Numbered from the stretch's first letter, positions 25,620 to 39,670 are shown. The stretch is DNA of 50,949 nt from Acidobacteriota bacterium (GCA_003224175.1 QHYQ01000235.1:1-50949); one strand, 5' to 3'. The notes: generated by a model not told the origin, from the sequence alone. Numbers and translations are program-made.

Positions 25620-25935
25620 TTCGACGCCCTGTGTCCTTCGTACTAAAACGCCAGTACTCTCTTTTTAGGGCTTGCGATCCATTGGCGGGACTCCACACTC
25701 GGGGCGATTATGCTCGCGGGTTGGGAGCCGCTGCGGGGACAACGGCCTCGAGAAATCGATGTCGTAGGCAGCTACCCAACCCGCTTGAAAGATCCGCTCA
25801 CCATATTGCGCCCAGCAACAAGAGTTGCGCAATACTCCGGGCAACATCTCGCAACATCTCCACGTGCGTATCCGTTACGCTGTTGGCCAGACCGATATCA
25901 TCCGGAAAGCTGACAAATTTGAGTAGAATTTAAGT
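25620..25935. other. Intergenic region without a recognisable gene
   Basis: No coding sequence or RNA was recognised. A TAGAAT -10-like box just upstream of 25936 may belong to a promoter of the acyltransferase gene, but its -35 is poor. Confidence 0.4.
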
Positions 25936-27141
25936 GTGGCCACTCTTATCCCACACCCCGACCGTGCGGCCATCGAAGCCCAAGTGCTGGGCATCACTTG
26001 CGATCTCCTTCGCGAATTAGGAAACACTTCGGCAATCGAAGCCCTGAAGGGCTCCGCCGATCTGGAGCGGGACCTCGGGCTGGGAAGTATTGAGCGCGTG
26101 GAGCTCATATCGCGGATTGAACGGAGCTTGGGGACGTCTCTGCCTGAGAGTGCTGTTGCCGACGCCACCCGCCTCGATGACATCATTGCGGCAGTCGCAG
26201 GGCCGCCGGGAACCGGAGGTGCCAACGCGATCGACCAAGCTCCCGCCAAGTCCCTGAGCGGTGCCGAGCGGAATTCCGGAGCCATTCCATCGGGCCTAGG
26301 CCAGGCGAGCTCGGAGGTACGCACTCAGGGTTTTACTGGGGCCAAGGTGACCTACGACGACGCCGGGCTCTGTCGGCGCATTTTGGAAACAATTTATGGG
26401 ATTTATGCGGCGACAGTATTTTTCGTTTGGCTCGTGCTCACCTGGATGGTTGTCCTGCTGATGCCGCGCGGCCAAGCGGCGGCGCGTATGACTTCAGTGG
26501 CGCTGCGCATCTATTTCAGAGTCGTCGGGTGCCCGATCAGTCTGGAAGGCCGCGAGCATCTGGATGCATATGGCGCCTGCATCTACGTAAGCAATCATAC
26601 CAGCTATAGCGACGTGCTGGTGGTGCTGGCTCTGTTCCCGACGAACTATCACTTCATAGCTAAAAGCGAAATCAACGACATGCCGTTTATCGGAACCTTT
26701 CTGCGCAAACTGGACCACTTTGCCTTTGAGCGTAACAAGCTGCGGTCCCGGTCGCGCCAAGCTGAGCAGATCGAGAAGGCTCTGCTTCGAGGCGAATCCG
26801 TTTTCGTGTTTGCTGAGGGCACGTTTACGGCGCAGCCGGGAGTGCGCCCGTTTCAGTTGGGGGCATTCCGGGCTGCAGTTAAGACGAGAAGGCCGATCGT
26901 CCCCGTTGCCCTGCGAGGCGCTCGGCGCTTCCTGCAGGACGGGGCTTTTCTGCCCAAGCCCAGCCGGATCAACGTAATCGTTCGCCCAGCGCTCTTTGCG
27001 GCCTCGGACTCAGGTGGCCGCGAGTGGAGCGAGGTATTGCGGCTACGGGATGAGACCCGCAGGATCATTTCCGGCCATTCGGGGGAACCCTTGCTTAGCG
27101 CATCAGGTGGCGGCAATCGCGCTGAGAACGGCCCTTCTTGA
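25936..27141 (+). CDS. Acyl carrier protein fused to a 1-acylglycerol-3-phosphate-type acyltransferase
   Basis: Residues 1-90 are an acyl carrier protein domain; DLGLGSIERVELI contains the Ser (51) that would carry phosphopantetheine. A linker of about 55 residues, a membrane segment (IYAATVFFVWLVLTWMVVLL) and a PlsC-type acyltransferase domain follow. The latter has NHTSYSD (the HX4D catalytic pair, His221 and Asp226), FAFERNKLRSRSRQ, FVFAEGTFTAQPGVRPFQLG (EGT motif) and PIVPVALRGARRFLQ. The fusion suggests acyl transfer directly from its own carrier domain to a glycerolipid or similar acceptor at the membrane. The start is GTG 25936. No fatty-acid synthesis gene is adjacent. Confidence 0.85.
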   Translation: MATLIPHPDRAAIEAQVLGITCDLLRELGNTSAIEALKGSADLERDLGLGSIERVELISRIERSLGTSLPESAVADATRLDDIIAAVAGPPGTGGANAIDQAPAKSLSGAERNSGAIPSGLGQASSEVRTQGFTGAKVTYDDAGLCRRILETIYGIYAATVFFVWLVLTWMVVLLMPRGQAAARMTSVALRIYFRVVGCPISLEGREHLDAYGACIYVSNHTSYSDVLVVLALFPTNYHFIAKSEINDMPFIGTFLRKLDHFAFERNKLRSRSRQAEQIEKALLRGESVFVFAEGTFTAQPGVRPFQLGAFRAAVKTRRPIVPVALRGARRFLQDGAFLPKPSRINVIVRPALFAASDSGGREWSEVLRLRDETRRIISGHSGEPLLSASGGGNRAENGPS

Positions 27142-27261
27142 TAGCCTATTTTGGTTACGGGAATTAGGCCAAGCTAAAGAAAACACCACCCGCCTGCATC
27201 ACTTCCCTCCAACCCCGCATCTATACGTTTGTCGTTAACCGTAGATTTGAGGGCTTTGGCT

Positions 27262-27582
27262 ATGAATCGCAATTCTCATTCCGAAGACATCGTAGGAGTT
27301 CGGTACACTGGTTGGGCCGCTTTGGACCGGGATCCGCAGGAAGACTTGGTCGAATTTGTCTGTCCGCACTGTGGCCGCAAGGGAGTGAAACCGGCCCGCC
27401 GGGAGCGGTCGGAGTATCACTTCACGGATGGCTTCCTGCAGGACATGCAAGGCGAAGCGACCACTTGCAAGGCCTGCCGCAAGTCTCTTCACGTCGCTCC
27501 CGTGGTCCTGGTGCACGACCGCGACGAGAAGCGACGTTTTGAGGCCATATTCGCGGAAGAAGCGGTTGTGGTGCCCAACTAA
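27262..27582 (+). CDS. Small zinc-ribbon protein
   Basis: The 106-residue product has CPHCG and CKACR pairs 37 residues apart (FVCPHCGRKGVKPARRERSE and GEATTCKACRKSLHVAPVVL), which would bind one zinc. I chose ATG 27262, with GAGGG eight bases upstream, over a TTG at 27229. It follows the acyltransferase fusion by 120 bases on the same strand. Function is unknown; it might bind nucleic acid or serve as a structural domain. Confidence 0.6.
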   Translation: MNRNSHSEDIVGVRYTGWAALDRDPQEDLVEFVCPHCGRKGVKPARRERSEYHFTDGFLQDMQGEATTCKACRKSLHVAPVVLVHDRDEKRRFEAIFAEEAVVVPN

Positions 27583-27692
27583 AGGGCCTTCGAGTTCAGA
27601 TCGGCTGGTTCGACCTGGCACAGTACTCTTGCGGCCGCCGAGAGCGTAGCCGTGCTCGAGCTTGCGAGTGCGCTTGCGTGTCTAGCGTGCGC

Positions 27693-28538
27693 CTACTCGT
27701 AAAACAGCGTGTCGGGGGACGTATGGAACTCCTCGAGGCCGCTGCGGATGCGGTCGAAAGCCTCGTCTACGCTATCGGCAAATTGCAGAAGATTGTATTC
27801 TCGCCGATTGATGGTGCCCCAATTGAGCATCTCCCGCCAGTCGATTACGCGATTCCAGTACCGGCGGCCATAGATCAGGATCAGATTGCGGCGCTGCAGC
27901 TTGCCTGTCTGCATCAGCGTCAGCATCTCCCAGAGCTCGTCCATGGTGCCGAAGCCGCCGGGGAAGACGATGAGCGCCTTGGCGAGTTGCGCGAACCACA
28001 GCTTGCGCATGAAGAAATAGTGAAATTGAAAGTTGAGCCCGGGACTGATGTAAGAATTGGGCCATTGCTCATGCGGCAATTCAATGCTCAGACCCACGGT
28101 TTTGCCGCCGGCCTCAGCGGCGCCGCGGTTGGCCGCTTCCATAATGCCTGGACCGCCTCCAGAGCAGATGACGAACCGGCGGGGATGCTCACCGAGAGTT
28201 AGCGACCACGCGGTGATGCGGCGGGCAAGTTCGCGGGCCTCTTCGTAATAGCGCGACATCGCCAAGGCTGTGCGAGCATCGCGCAGGGCGATTCGCCGGC
28301 GAGAAGTTCCTTTCCCCGAAAGCGATCTCAGGCGCCGCAAGTGGGCCAGGGCGCGCTCTCGCGCGATGATGCGCGCCGATCCAAACATCACGATGGTGTC
28401 TCCGACCTCTTCGCGCCGCAATCGAACAAGGGGGTCGAGATATTCGGTGAGAATGCGCACCGGCCTCGCGGCGACACTCTCCATGAACAGAGCGTCGCGA
28501 TAGGCGGGCTGCTGCGGCGTTTTATGACGACGGGTCAT
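27693..28538 (-). CDS. LOG-family protein (nucleotide phosphoribohydrolase-like)
   Basis: The Rossmann-like core carries the family signatures FVICSGGGPGIMEAANRGAA and ALIVFPGGFGTMDELWEML, with the PGGxGTxxE motif that binds nucleotide phosphate. LOG proteins release ribose-5-phosphate from cytokinin nucleotides or, in bacteria, from purine nucleotides. This is a longer type with an N-terminal stretch of about 110 residues before the core. ATG 28538 is chosen because GGAGGG lies four bases upstream; the frame is open to 28613 but without that support. The exact substrate is not shown. Confidence 0.85.
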   Translation of the reverse strand: MTRRHKTPQQPAYRDALFMESVAARPVRILTEYLDPLVRLRREEVGDTIVMFGSARIIARERALAHLRRLRSLSGKGTSRRRIALRDARTALAMSRYYEEARELARRITAWSLTLGEHPRRFVICSGGGPGIMEAANRGAAEAGGKTVGLSIELPHEQWPNSYISPGLNFQFHYFFMRKLWFAQLAKALIVFPGGFGTMDELWEMLTLMQTGKLQRRNLILIYGRRYWNRVIDWREMLNWGTINRREYNLLQFADSVDEAFDRIRSGLEEFHTSPDTLFYE

Positions 28539-28672
28539 GAACCCTCCACGGAACGGACGAGGCATCATTCTACGTAAGGGGCGAAAGCCAATCCAACACG
28601 AGCGACTCCCCAAGCGTCCAATCTAGTAAACTTGTAGGAGGGACGAAGGACCTACTCGGGCGGAGGCACAAT

Positions 28673-29839
28673 ATGCACCCTATCGCACGGGGACTCAAAA
28701 TTGGGCTGCTGGCGGCAATCTTTGCCGGATTCGCGCTGCTGGCGGGGAACCCGGCACTGGCCCAGGCTCCTTCAGGGCCGATCGCCCCAACACCGGGCCA
28801 GGCCATTCAAAAGCAGCCGCAAGGGGCACCCCAGAAGCCGCTCGATCAGTCGATCCGTGTGCGCGTGAATCTGGTGAACACTCCGGTGGTCGTGCGGGAT
28901 GCTCGAGGCGAGTTGGTGCTGGACCTGCTTGAGAATAATTTTCGCGTCTTCGACAACGGCGTGCAGCAAAGGCTGGAAGGATTCGATATGGGCAGCGGGC
29001 CGCTTTCAGTGGTCATCGTAATGGAGACAAGCTCGCGTATCCAAGCGCTGTTTCCGGCGCTCCGCCGAACCGGAATCTTGTTTACCGAAACCGTTATGGG
29101 CGAGACCGGCGATGCGGCAGTCATCGGTTACGACGATCAAGTGAACCACCTGCAGGATTTCACGAGCGATCATGACGCTATCGAGAAAAGCATCACGAAC
29201 CTGAATCAGGGCACATCGGGAACGCGGCTCTATGACGCGCTTTCGAGCGCGGTGAAAATGCTGCAGAACCGCCCGGAATCGCGCCGGCGCGTGATTATTA
29301 CCGTGGCGGAAGCGGTCGATTCCGGCAGCGAAGAAAAGTTAGGCCAAGTACTAAGAGACGCGCAGCTTGCCAACATCACGATTTATTCGGTGGGCCTGTC
29401 GACGACGGCCGCGGAAATGCGTGGCGACCAGAAGAGCGGCGCGCCTCCCTCCGCGACCCCACCAGGAGTGTTTGGGCGGCCGCCCATTCCCGGTACACCG
29501 CAGACGCCAACCACAGAAGAGCAGCGCAGCGGCACTATCGACGTCATGGCGCTAGCCGTTTGGGTGGTGCAACACGTGGAGGCGGCGGTTAAGGAGCGTC
29601 CGCTGGAAGTGGCTACGGCGGCGACCGGCGGGCGTTACCAGTCCACCGTAAAGGATGCTTCCATCGAAAAGGCCATAGACCAGATCGGCGGCGAGCTGCA
29701 CGCGCAATATACGCTGAGCTACCGTCCCAACGGGACGAACGCTAGCGGATATCACGAAATTCGCGTCCAAGTAGTCGATCGCCGCAATTTGACGGTACGC
29801 TCGCGGCCGGGCTACTACCTCAGCCCACCGGGCGCATAG
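28673..29839 (+). CDS. Exported von Willebrand factor A-type protein (acidobacterial type)
   Basis: The 388-residue product has a signal peptide (LLAAIFAGFALLAGNPALAQ), a Pro/Gln-rich linker, a short beta domain (VRVNLVNTPVVVRDARGELV, LDLLENNFRVFDNGVQQRLE) and a VWA fold with a C-terminal FELHAQYTLSYRP-like strand ending in RSRPGYYL. This architecture is the TIGR03436 family so abundant in Acidobacteriota. The metal-binding motif usually DxSxS reads METSSRI here, so the site may be degenerate. A Pro-rich insertion sits at about residues 255-285. It converges with gyrA with only nine bases between stops. Confidence 0.85.
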   Translation: MHPIARGLKIGLLAAIFAGFALLAGNPALAQAPSGPIAPTPGQAIQKQPQGAPQKPLDQSIRVRVNLVNTPVVVRDARGELVLDLLENNFRVFDNGVQQRLEGFDMGSGPLSVVIVMETSSRIQALFPALRRTGILFTETVMGETGDAAVIGYDDQVNHLQDFTSDHDAIEKSITNLNQGTSGTRLYDALSSAVKMLQNRPESRRRVIITVAEAVDSGSEEKLGQVLRDAQLANITIYSVGLSTTAAEMRGDQKSGAPPSATPPGVFGRPPIPGTPQTPTTEEQRSGTIDVMALAVWVVQHVEAAVKERPLEVATAATGGRYQSTVKDASIEKAIDQIGGELHAQYTLSYRPNGTNASGYHEIRVQVVDRRNLTVRSRPGYYLSPPGA

Positions 29840-29848
29840 CAAACGCGT

Positions 29849-32425
<2,577 letters not shown>

Positions 32426-32505
32426 TAACTTTTGGCTTCCTTTCGTAACTTACTCTTCGGTTTGTGTGTCGCGGCTTTACAGCCCGCGAAAGAAGTCTAT
32501 TGACG

Positions 32506-32596
32506 TGTCATTCTGAGGAGCAAAGCGACGAGTCCCTCTCGTTCTTGTTTTTTTGCGGCGAGATCCTTCGCCCACCAAGGCGGACTCAGAATGACA
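32506..32596. repeat. Small inverted-repeat element, possibly REP/MITE-like
   Basis: TGTCATTCTGAG (32506-32517) and CTCAGAATGACA (32585-32596) are perfect 12-base terminal inverted repeats bounding a 91-base segment rich in AGCAAAGCGACGA and GCGAGATCCTTCGCCC-type words. I recall such segments dispersed in many Acidobacteriota genomes. It lies between gyrB and gyrA and would fold into a long hairpin in the transcript. Confidence 0.6.
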
Positions 32597-32614
32597 TGGA
32601 GACTGACAATCACT

Positions 32615-35104
<2,490 letters not shown>

Positions 35105-35299
35105 CTAGTTTCGATTTGCGAACCAGTGGCGCTTCTGCTCCATCCCGTCCGGATTTCCGTAGCGCGAAAGCGGACGTGGCGAAGACTATGCTTGGCCTGA
35201 CCGCACCCAATCGTTCTGGCGCAAACGAGAAAGCTCGGGCTGAGTCAGAGCTTTAAATGCCGTTCCGGAGGACCCAAACTTGTGTGAATGCCCAAACTA

Positions 35300-35328
35300 A
35301 TTTTACGCTATTTGGGTGCTTTTCTCAA
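35300..35328 (-). promoter_or_regulatory. Probable gyrB promoter
   Basis: On the complement TTGAGA (35323-35328) and TAAAAT (35300-35305) are 17 bases apart and face gyrB, giving a leader of about 265 bases. Nothing else gene-like was found in the 35030-35473 gap, where recF would often be. Confidence 0.6.
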
Positions 35329-35473
35329 GGCATTGCGCGATTATTTCCGTAATCTAAGGCCTTAGCGTTCAGTGGCTTACAGCGTATGCGGAGCGGGGAC
35401 AAGTGGGATCAGCGCTATCCCGCGAAAGAGAAAATGAGTGCGCGCAAATGCCGCAATTTTGCGCCGGAAACAC

Positions 35474-36586
35474 CTAAATGCGCATGGGCATGATGATATA
35501 GCGATAGCGGTATTGGTCATCCGCCAGGGGACGCAACTGACCGGCGGACTGTTCATCTTTCAGTTCCACGCTGATCGGCCCGTCCGGAGCGGCGGCGAGA
35601 AAATCCAGCAGATATTGGCCGTTAAAGCCGATGGTAATGGGCTCGCCGCCATATTCTTTTTCGATATTCTCGGTGGCTTCGCCGTATTCAGGACTGGAGG
35701 CTGAAAGTTCCACGCCCTCCTGGCTGACGGAGAATTTCAGAGCGTGAGAACGTTGGTCGGCCAGTTGCGAGACGCGCCGTACCGCGTCGTTGAATTCGTT
35801 GCGCTCCAGGACAATTTTTTTGTTGTTGTCGCGCGGCAGGACCGCTTCGTAGTTGGGAAACTGGCCGGTAAGGATACGCGAAATGAGCAGGCGCGAATCC
35901 ACTTGGAAGAATAAATGGCTATCGTCTCTGGCGAATTCGATTTGGCCGTTTTCCCCTGCCTCGCCGGCGAGCCTCTGGATTTCTGTCATGGCCTTTTTGG
36001 GAATCAGGGGACGCGTTTCGTTCGACAGTCCCGCAAAGGAATGATCAGTTTCAGCGAGAGCGAGGCGATGACCGTCAGTTGCGACCATGGCAATCATATC
36101 GGGTTTTAAAGTCAGTTGAGCGCCGTTCAAAGTGTAACGAGACTCCTCCATGGAAATCGCAAACGCGGTCCTGGCGATCAGCGACGAAAGAATTCCCGCC
36201 GGTATGCTCACAAGGGGATGAGGGAAAGCCGGAATAGCCGGAAAATTGTCTTTGGCCATGCCCACCATCTTGTAGTTCCGCCGGTCCGAGGTGATTTGTA
36301 CCCAATGATTTTCGAGCAGCCGGAACCGTATCTCGCCCTCGGGCAATAACCGAATTAATTCGAGCAGTTTTTTCGCGGGAATGGTGCCGGCGCCATCTTT
36401 TTTGATCTTCGCTTCGCAGGAAGTACGAATACTGAGCTCTAGATCCGTCGCCGTTATCGTTATGCGATTGCCTTTCGCCTCGCACAAAAGATGCGAAAGG
36501 ATGGGGATGGTCGTCTTTCGCTCGACGACGCCCTGCGTGAGATTGAGCTCCGCAAGCAAATCGTACTTTTTGACCGTAAATTCCAT
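35474..36586 (-). CDS. dnaN: DNA polymerase III sliding clamp (beta subunit)
   Basis: DnaN forms the ring that tethers DNA polymerase to DNA. The 370-residue product begins MEFTVKKYDLLAELNLTQGV. It has the three clamp domains, with TTIPILSHLLCEAKGNRITI, MVATDGHRLALAETDHSF, ISRILTGQFPNYEAVLPRDN and the conserved C-terminus YRYIIMPMRI that lines the protein-binding pocket. The GCGGAGGAAA site supports ATG 36586. It lies downstream of dnaA, separated by the candidate origin. Confidence 0.97.
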   Translation of the reverse strand: MEFTVKKYDLLAELNLTQGVVERKTTIPILSHLLCEAKGNRITITATDLELSIRTSCEAKIKKDGAGTIPAKKLLELIRLLPEGEIRFRLLENHWVQITSDRRNYKMVGMAKDNFPAIPAFPHPLVSIPAGILSSLIARTAFAISMEESRYTLNGAQLTLKPDMIAMVATDGHRLALAETDHSFAGLSNETRPLIPKKAMTEIQRLAGEAGENGQIEFARDDSHLFFQVDSRLLISRILTGQFPNYEAVLPRDNNKKIVLERNEFNDAVRRVSQLADQRSHALKFSVSQEGVELSASSPEYGEATENIEKEYGGEPITIGFNGQYLLDFLAAAPDGPISVELKDEQSAGQLRPLADDQYRYRYIIMPMRI

Positions 36587-36928
36587 CTACGATTTCCTCC
36601 GCCGGAAGCCGCGAACTCAAACCGGCTACTCTACCCTGTTTTAATGAAGGGATAAAGGTAGTAGTAGTAGTCGTACAAGTCGCAAGAGAGGATATCGGTC
36701 CAAAGCCCGCAGTTTAAGCGCCATATCTTGTGGACGAAACGGAGAATGTTCTTCGCGGTTGGTGGAAAACCGTCGCCCCCGAGTCACACGATACAAAGGT
36801 TTCCACAATGGCTTGGAATTGCGCACATCGTTTACACAGGGTTTTCCTCGTCGGAAGTACCGAGGGCAGAAGGAGCAGCAAGAGAAGACCGGAGCTCAAA
36901 GAGTAGCAAAAAGAAATGCTAGTTTGAT
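36587..36928. other. oriC: Candidate origin of replication between dnaA and dnaN
   Basis: The 342-base dnaA-dnaN gap contains DnaA-box-like sites: GTTTCCACA (36799-36807), TTTACACA (36831-36838), and on the complement TTTTCCACC (near 36761-36770) and CGTCCACAA (36728-36736). Further toward dnaN the plus strand has TAGTAGTAGTAG (36659-36670). On that strand, moving away from the boxes, this reads as the 3'-GAT-5' repeats of a DnaA-trio, next to the AT-rich stretch CTTTATCCCTTCATTAAAAC (complement). This is the layout of the bacterial unwinding element. Box matches are imperfect. Confidence 0.55.
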
Positions 36929-38245
36929 TTAGCCGAGGGTGTCGAGCAGGCGGCTGATCGTGCGGTTCAGATCCTTATCGCTGCGGCGGAGAGTTTCGAT
37001 CTTGTTGATCGAGTGCAGCACGGTGGTGTGGTGTTTGCCGCCGAACTGCTTTCCGATCTCCGGCAGAGAAGCAGAAGTCAATTGCTTCACCAGATACATG
37101 GCGATTTGGCGTGGGAACGCGATCGCTTTGGCATTCGAGCGGATCTTGAGATCCTGATCTCTGAGGCCAAACTGCTCGCCGACGCGCTTTTGGATCAGCT
37201 CAATGGTGACCTTTTTCTCTTGAGTGGCGATGATGTTGCGCAAGGCTTGCTGTGCCGTGCCGAGATTTACGGGCACGCCCGTTAGCGAAGCGTATGCGAC
37301 GAGCCTGGTCAAGGCCCCCTCCAATTCCCGCACGTTGGATTTGATCGAGCGGGCGATGAACTCGGCGACGTCATCAGCAAGCTGGAAATGCTCCGACTCG
37401 GCTTTCTTCTGGAGGATGGCGATTTTGGTCTCCAGATCGGGAGGCTGGATATCCGCGATCAGCCCCCATTCAAAGCGCGAACGCAGACGCTCTTCGATGG
37501 CGGCGATCTCTTTGGGCGGGCAGTCGGAAGACAGCACGATCTGTTTTTGCAGGTCGTGCAAAGCGTTAAACGTATGAAAAAATTCCTCCTGGGTGCGCTC
37601 TTTGCCGGCGATAAATTCGATATCGTCAACCAGCAGGACATCCACGGAGCGGAAACGGTCTCGAAAGCTGATCATGCGGTCAAAGCGGAGCGAATTGATC
37701 ACTTCGTTGGTGAATTTTTCGGCGCTGACATAAGTGAGCCGGACGCCCGGGTTGCGCGCCTTCACCAGATGGCCGATCGCCTGCATCAAGTGCGTCTTCC
37801 CCATCCCCACGCCGCCGTAAAGATACAGCGGGTTGTAAGCTCTCGAAGGAGCTTCAGCCACCGCCCGCGCCGCTGCATGCGCGAACTGATTGGATCCTCC
37901 GACCACAAACGTTTCGAAGGTGTACCGCAGATTGAGCTGATGATCGACACCATCAAAATCGAGCCGCGCTTGTTTAATCGGCGCTGTTGCCACCGCAGAA
38001 GGCGGCTCCGGCTCGCTGCAGACGAAACTGAGCTGCAGATCCGGCATGCCCACTTCCACCAGCACGGCCTGCAGCAATTCACCGTAAGTCTCGGTCAAGC
38101 GCTTTCGAAAAGGCCGCGAAGGAACTCGGACGACTACGGTTCCATTCTCGGCACCCTCCTGCTTTGTGGGGAGGAACCAGGTGGCAAAGCTGTGCGGATT
38201 AACCCGCCTCTCCATGTGCTGCAGGATTTTTTCCCATGAGTTCAT
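36929..38245 (-). CDS. dnaA: Chromosomal replication initiator DnaA
   Basis: DnaA binds DnaA boxes and opens the origin. The 438-residue protein has domain I (SWEKILQHMERRVNPHSFAT WF), a short linker, the AAA+ domain with Walker A GGVGMGKTHLMQAIGH, Walker B VDVLLVDDIEFIAGKERTQE and sensor motifs (SNVRELEGALTRLVAYA), and domain IV with the DNA-binding signature GGKHHTTVLHSINKIE. Length is normal. ATG 38245 has only a weak ribosome-binding site. The upstream region holds several DnaA-box-like repeats, consistent with self-regulation. Confidence 0.97.
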   Translation of the reverse strand: MNSWEKILQHMERRVNPHSFATWFLPTKQEGAENGTVVVRVPSRPFRKRLTETYGELLQAVLVEVGMPDLQLSFVCSEPEPPSAVATAPIKQARLDFDGVDHQLNLRYTFETFVVGGSNQFAHAAARAVAEAPSRAYNPLYLYGGVGMGKTHLMQAIGHLVKARNPGVRLTYVSAEKFTNEVINSLRFDRMISFRDRFRSVDVLLVDDIEFIAGKERTQEEFFHTFNALHDLQKQIVLSSDCPPKEIAAIEERLRSRFEWGLIADIQPPDLETKIAILQKKAESEHFQLADDVAEFIARSIKSNVRELEGALTRLVAYASLTGVPVNLGTAQQALRNIIATQEKKVTIELIQKRVGEQFGLRDQDLKIRSNAKAIAFPRQIAMYLVKQLTSASLPEIGKQFGGKHHTTVLHSINKIETLRRSDKDLNRTISRLLDTLG

Positions 38246-38260
38246 GTTCTAAAGGGCCAG

Positions 38261-38294
38261 TATTTCCACAAGCTGTGGAAATACTGTGGAAATA
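38261..38294. promoter_or_regulatory. DnaA-box cluster upstream of dnaA
   Basis: TATTTCCACA (38261-38270) and TGTGGAAATA (38274-38283) form a perfect palindrome with a 3-base centre. A second TGTGGAAATA (38285-38294) follows 11 bases after the first, one helical turn. A fourth copy, ATTTCCACA, lies at 38509-38517. These resemble DnaA boxes of the TTTCCACA type and lie 16-49 bases before the dnaA start, so they probably serve autoregulation or form a second part of the origin. Confidence 0.65.
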
Positions 38295-38583
38295 GCGCCA
38301 CAGGGACCCCACTCTCTTGAATGTTTTTAAGCCTAGGACTCCGGCCTAGCTGTTCCCCTGATTTGCCAGTGCCGCGAGGGTGGCCGGGGCAGCTGCAGAA
38401 CCTTCGCGCTTTATCACCGACGAGGCTCGATTGTCCACGAAAGCTGCCATGCGCGGCAAGAAAAAAATCACCAAGCCTACAGCGGACGCTGCACAGGAGA
38501 TGCACAGGATTTCCACAGGCACAAATCTTTTGTCCGCGCGGGAAGGCCAATTAGTTGGGGCTGTTTCACCCTTTCACGCGAAA
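38295..38583. other. dnaA upstream intergenic region
   Basis: No gene was recognised apart from the isolated box-like site at 38509-38517 and TTGTCCACG near 38430. The region probably contains the dnaA promoter. Confidence 0.4.
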
Positions 38584-39612
38584 TTATTCAGGCCGACGAA
38601 CCTTGCCGGAAGACCGCGGGAATTCGTAAATTCCAAGTGGGTCGTTACCTAACAGGAGGTCATCCTTCTCCACGAGGATGAAATTGGGCACCATGCGGGC
38701 GCCACCCGGCGTATAGGCGCGATTGCTGGCGGTATTGTTATCGGCGTTATCGAAGTGCAAGAACAAGTTCCCCAAGGCCAGCCAGAGTTCCTGAGTTTCG
38801 GGATCGACTCCCAAAGCGGAGATGATTTCGTGGGGAGAGATTGCCTTTCCGGAGGCGGAGCGCGCGATTTCCTGGCGTGCGGATTGGGCTATGGGCTGGA
38901 GATCGAGGCTCATGAGAGACAGCTCATCGAGCAGATGTCCCGAAGAGGGATCGTATTTTCGTACCGTCGGCTCCGGCAAATACCGGAAGGCAAAGTAGAG
39001 ATTGCCGGCTTTATCCGAGGCCAGATGCCCAAGGTTCAGCCGGTGATTGAGGTCCGCGTCATCGCTCAGGTCGGCAAGCTCGCCAAATTCACGCAGGAGC
39101 ATCCCATGCAAATCGTAAACGGCAATGAGATGGTCGGCATTGGAGCTGCACACGGCGAATTGATCATGAGGCAGGGCGATGATTTGAGTAGGTGCGGGAA
39201 CGCGGAAATGTGCGAAGAGTGCCCCGTCAGCGGTGTAGACGTTAACGGCATTGCCGCCCAGATCGGCGATGTATATGCGGCCCGACGCATCAAGATCAAG
39301 GGAATTGGGGAAGACGATTTCGCCCGGCCCTGGCCGCGCGGGAATCTGCCGCAGCTTTCTCCCTTGGGAGTCGAAAATGAGCACGGCGGGCGCAGAGGGC
39401 TTAGAGGGCCTGGAGGGTGTACTCGGCGCCAGCACATAATAGGAGCCGTCAGGGTCCCGGCGAATGGCGCGAAAGCCGGCGCCCACGTCAGGAAATCGGC
39501 GCCGCCTCGCATCCAACGTCGGATCCTGCTGTGCGCGTACCAGCGACGCATAGCTGATGGCCACGCTTAGGATCGCAAGAGCGGGGAGGAGGATCGCGGC
39601 GCAGCGTTTCAT
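38584..39612 (-). CDS. Exported NHL-type beta-propeller protein
   Basis: From ATG 39612 the 342-residue product has a signal peptide (CAAILLPALAILSVAISYAS). A six-bladed propeller fold follows, with repeated blade motifs such as SLDLDASGRIYIADLGGNAV, FAVCSSNADHLIAVYDLHGM and LASDKAGNLYFAFRYLPEPT. This matches 6-bladed or NHL-repeat secreted proteins. A longer frame from 39750 overlaps ymdB and adds nothing signal-like. It follows ymdB on the same strand by 58 bases. The ligand or partner is unknown. Confidence 0.75.
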   Translation of the reverse strand: MKRCAAILLPALAILSVAISYASLVRAQQDPTLDARRRRFPDVGAGFRAIRRDPDGSYYVLAPSTPSRPSKPSAPAVLIFDSQGRKLRQIPARPGPGEIVFPNSLDLDASGRIYIADLGGNAVNVYTADGALFAHFRVPAPTQIIALPHDQFAVCSSNADHLIAVYDLHGMLLREFGELADLSDDADLNHRLNLGHLASDKAGNLYFAFRYLPEPTVRKYDPSSGHLLDELSLMSLDLQPIAQSARQEIARSASGKAISPHEIISALGVDPETQELWLALGNLFLHFDNADNNTASNRAYTPGGARMVPNFILVEKDDLLLGNDPLGIYEFPRSSGKVRRPE

Positions 39613-39670
39613 TTTCGGGTGAACTATATAATGCGGCGGTAGTGGCCTCGGGTTGCTCCAGCGGACTGCA

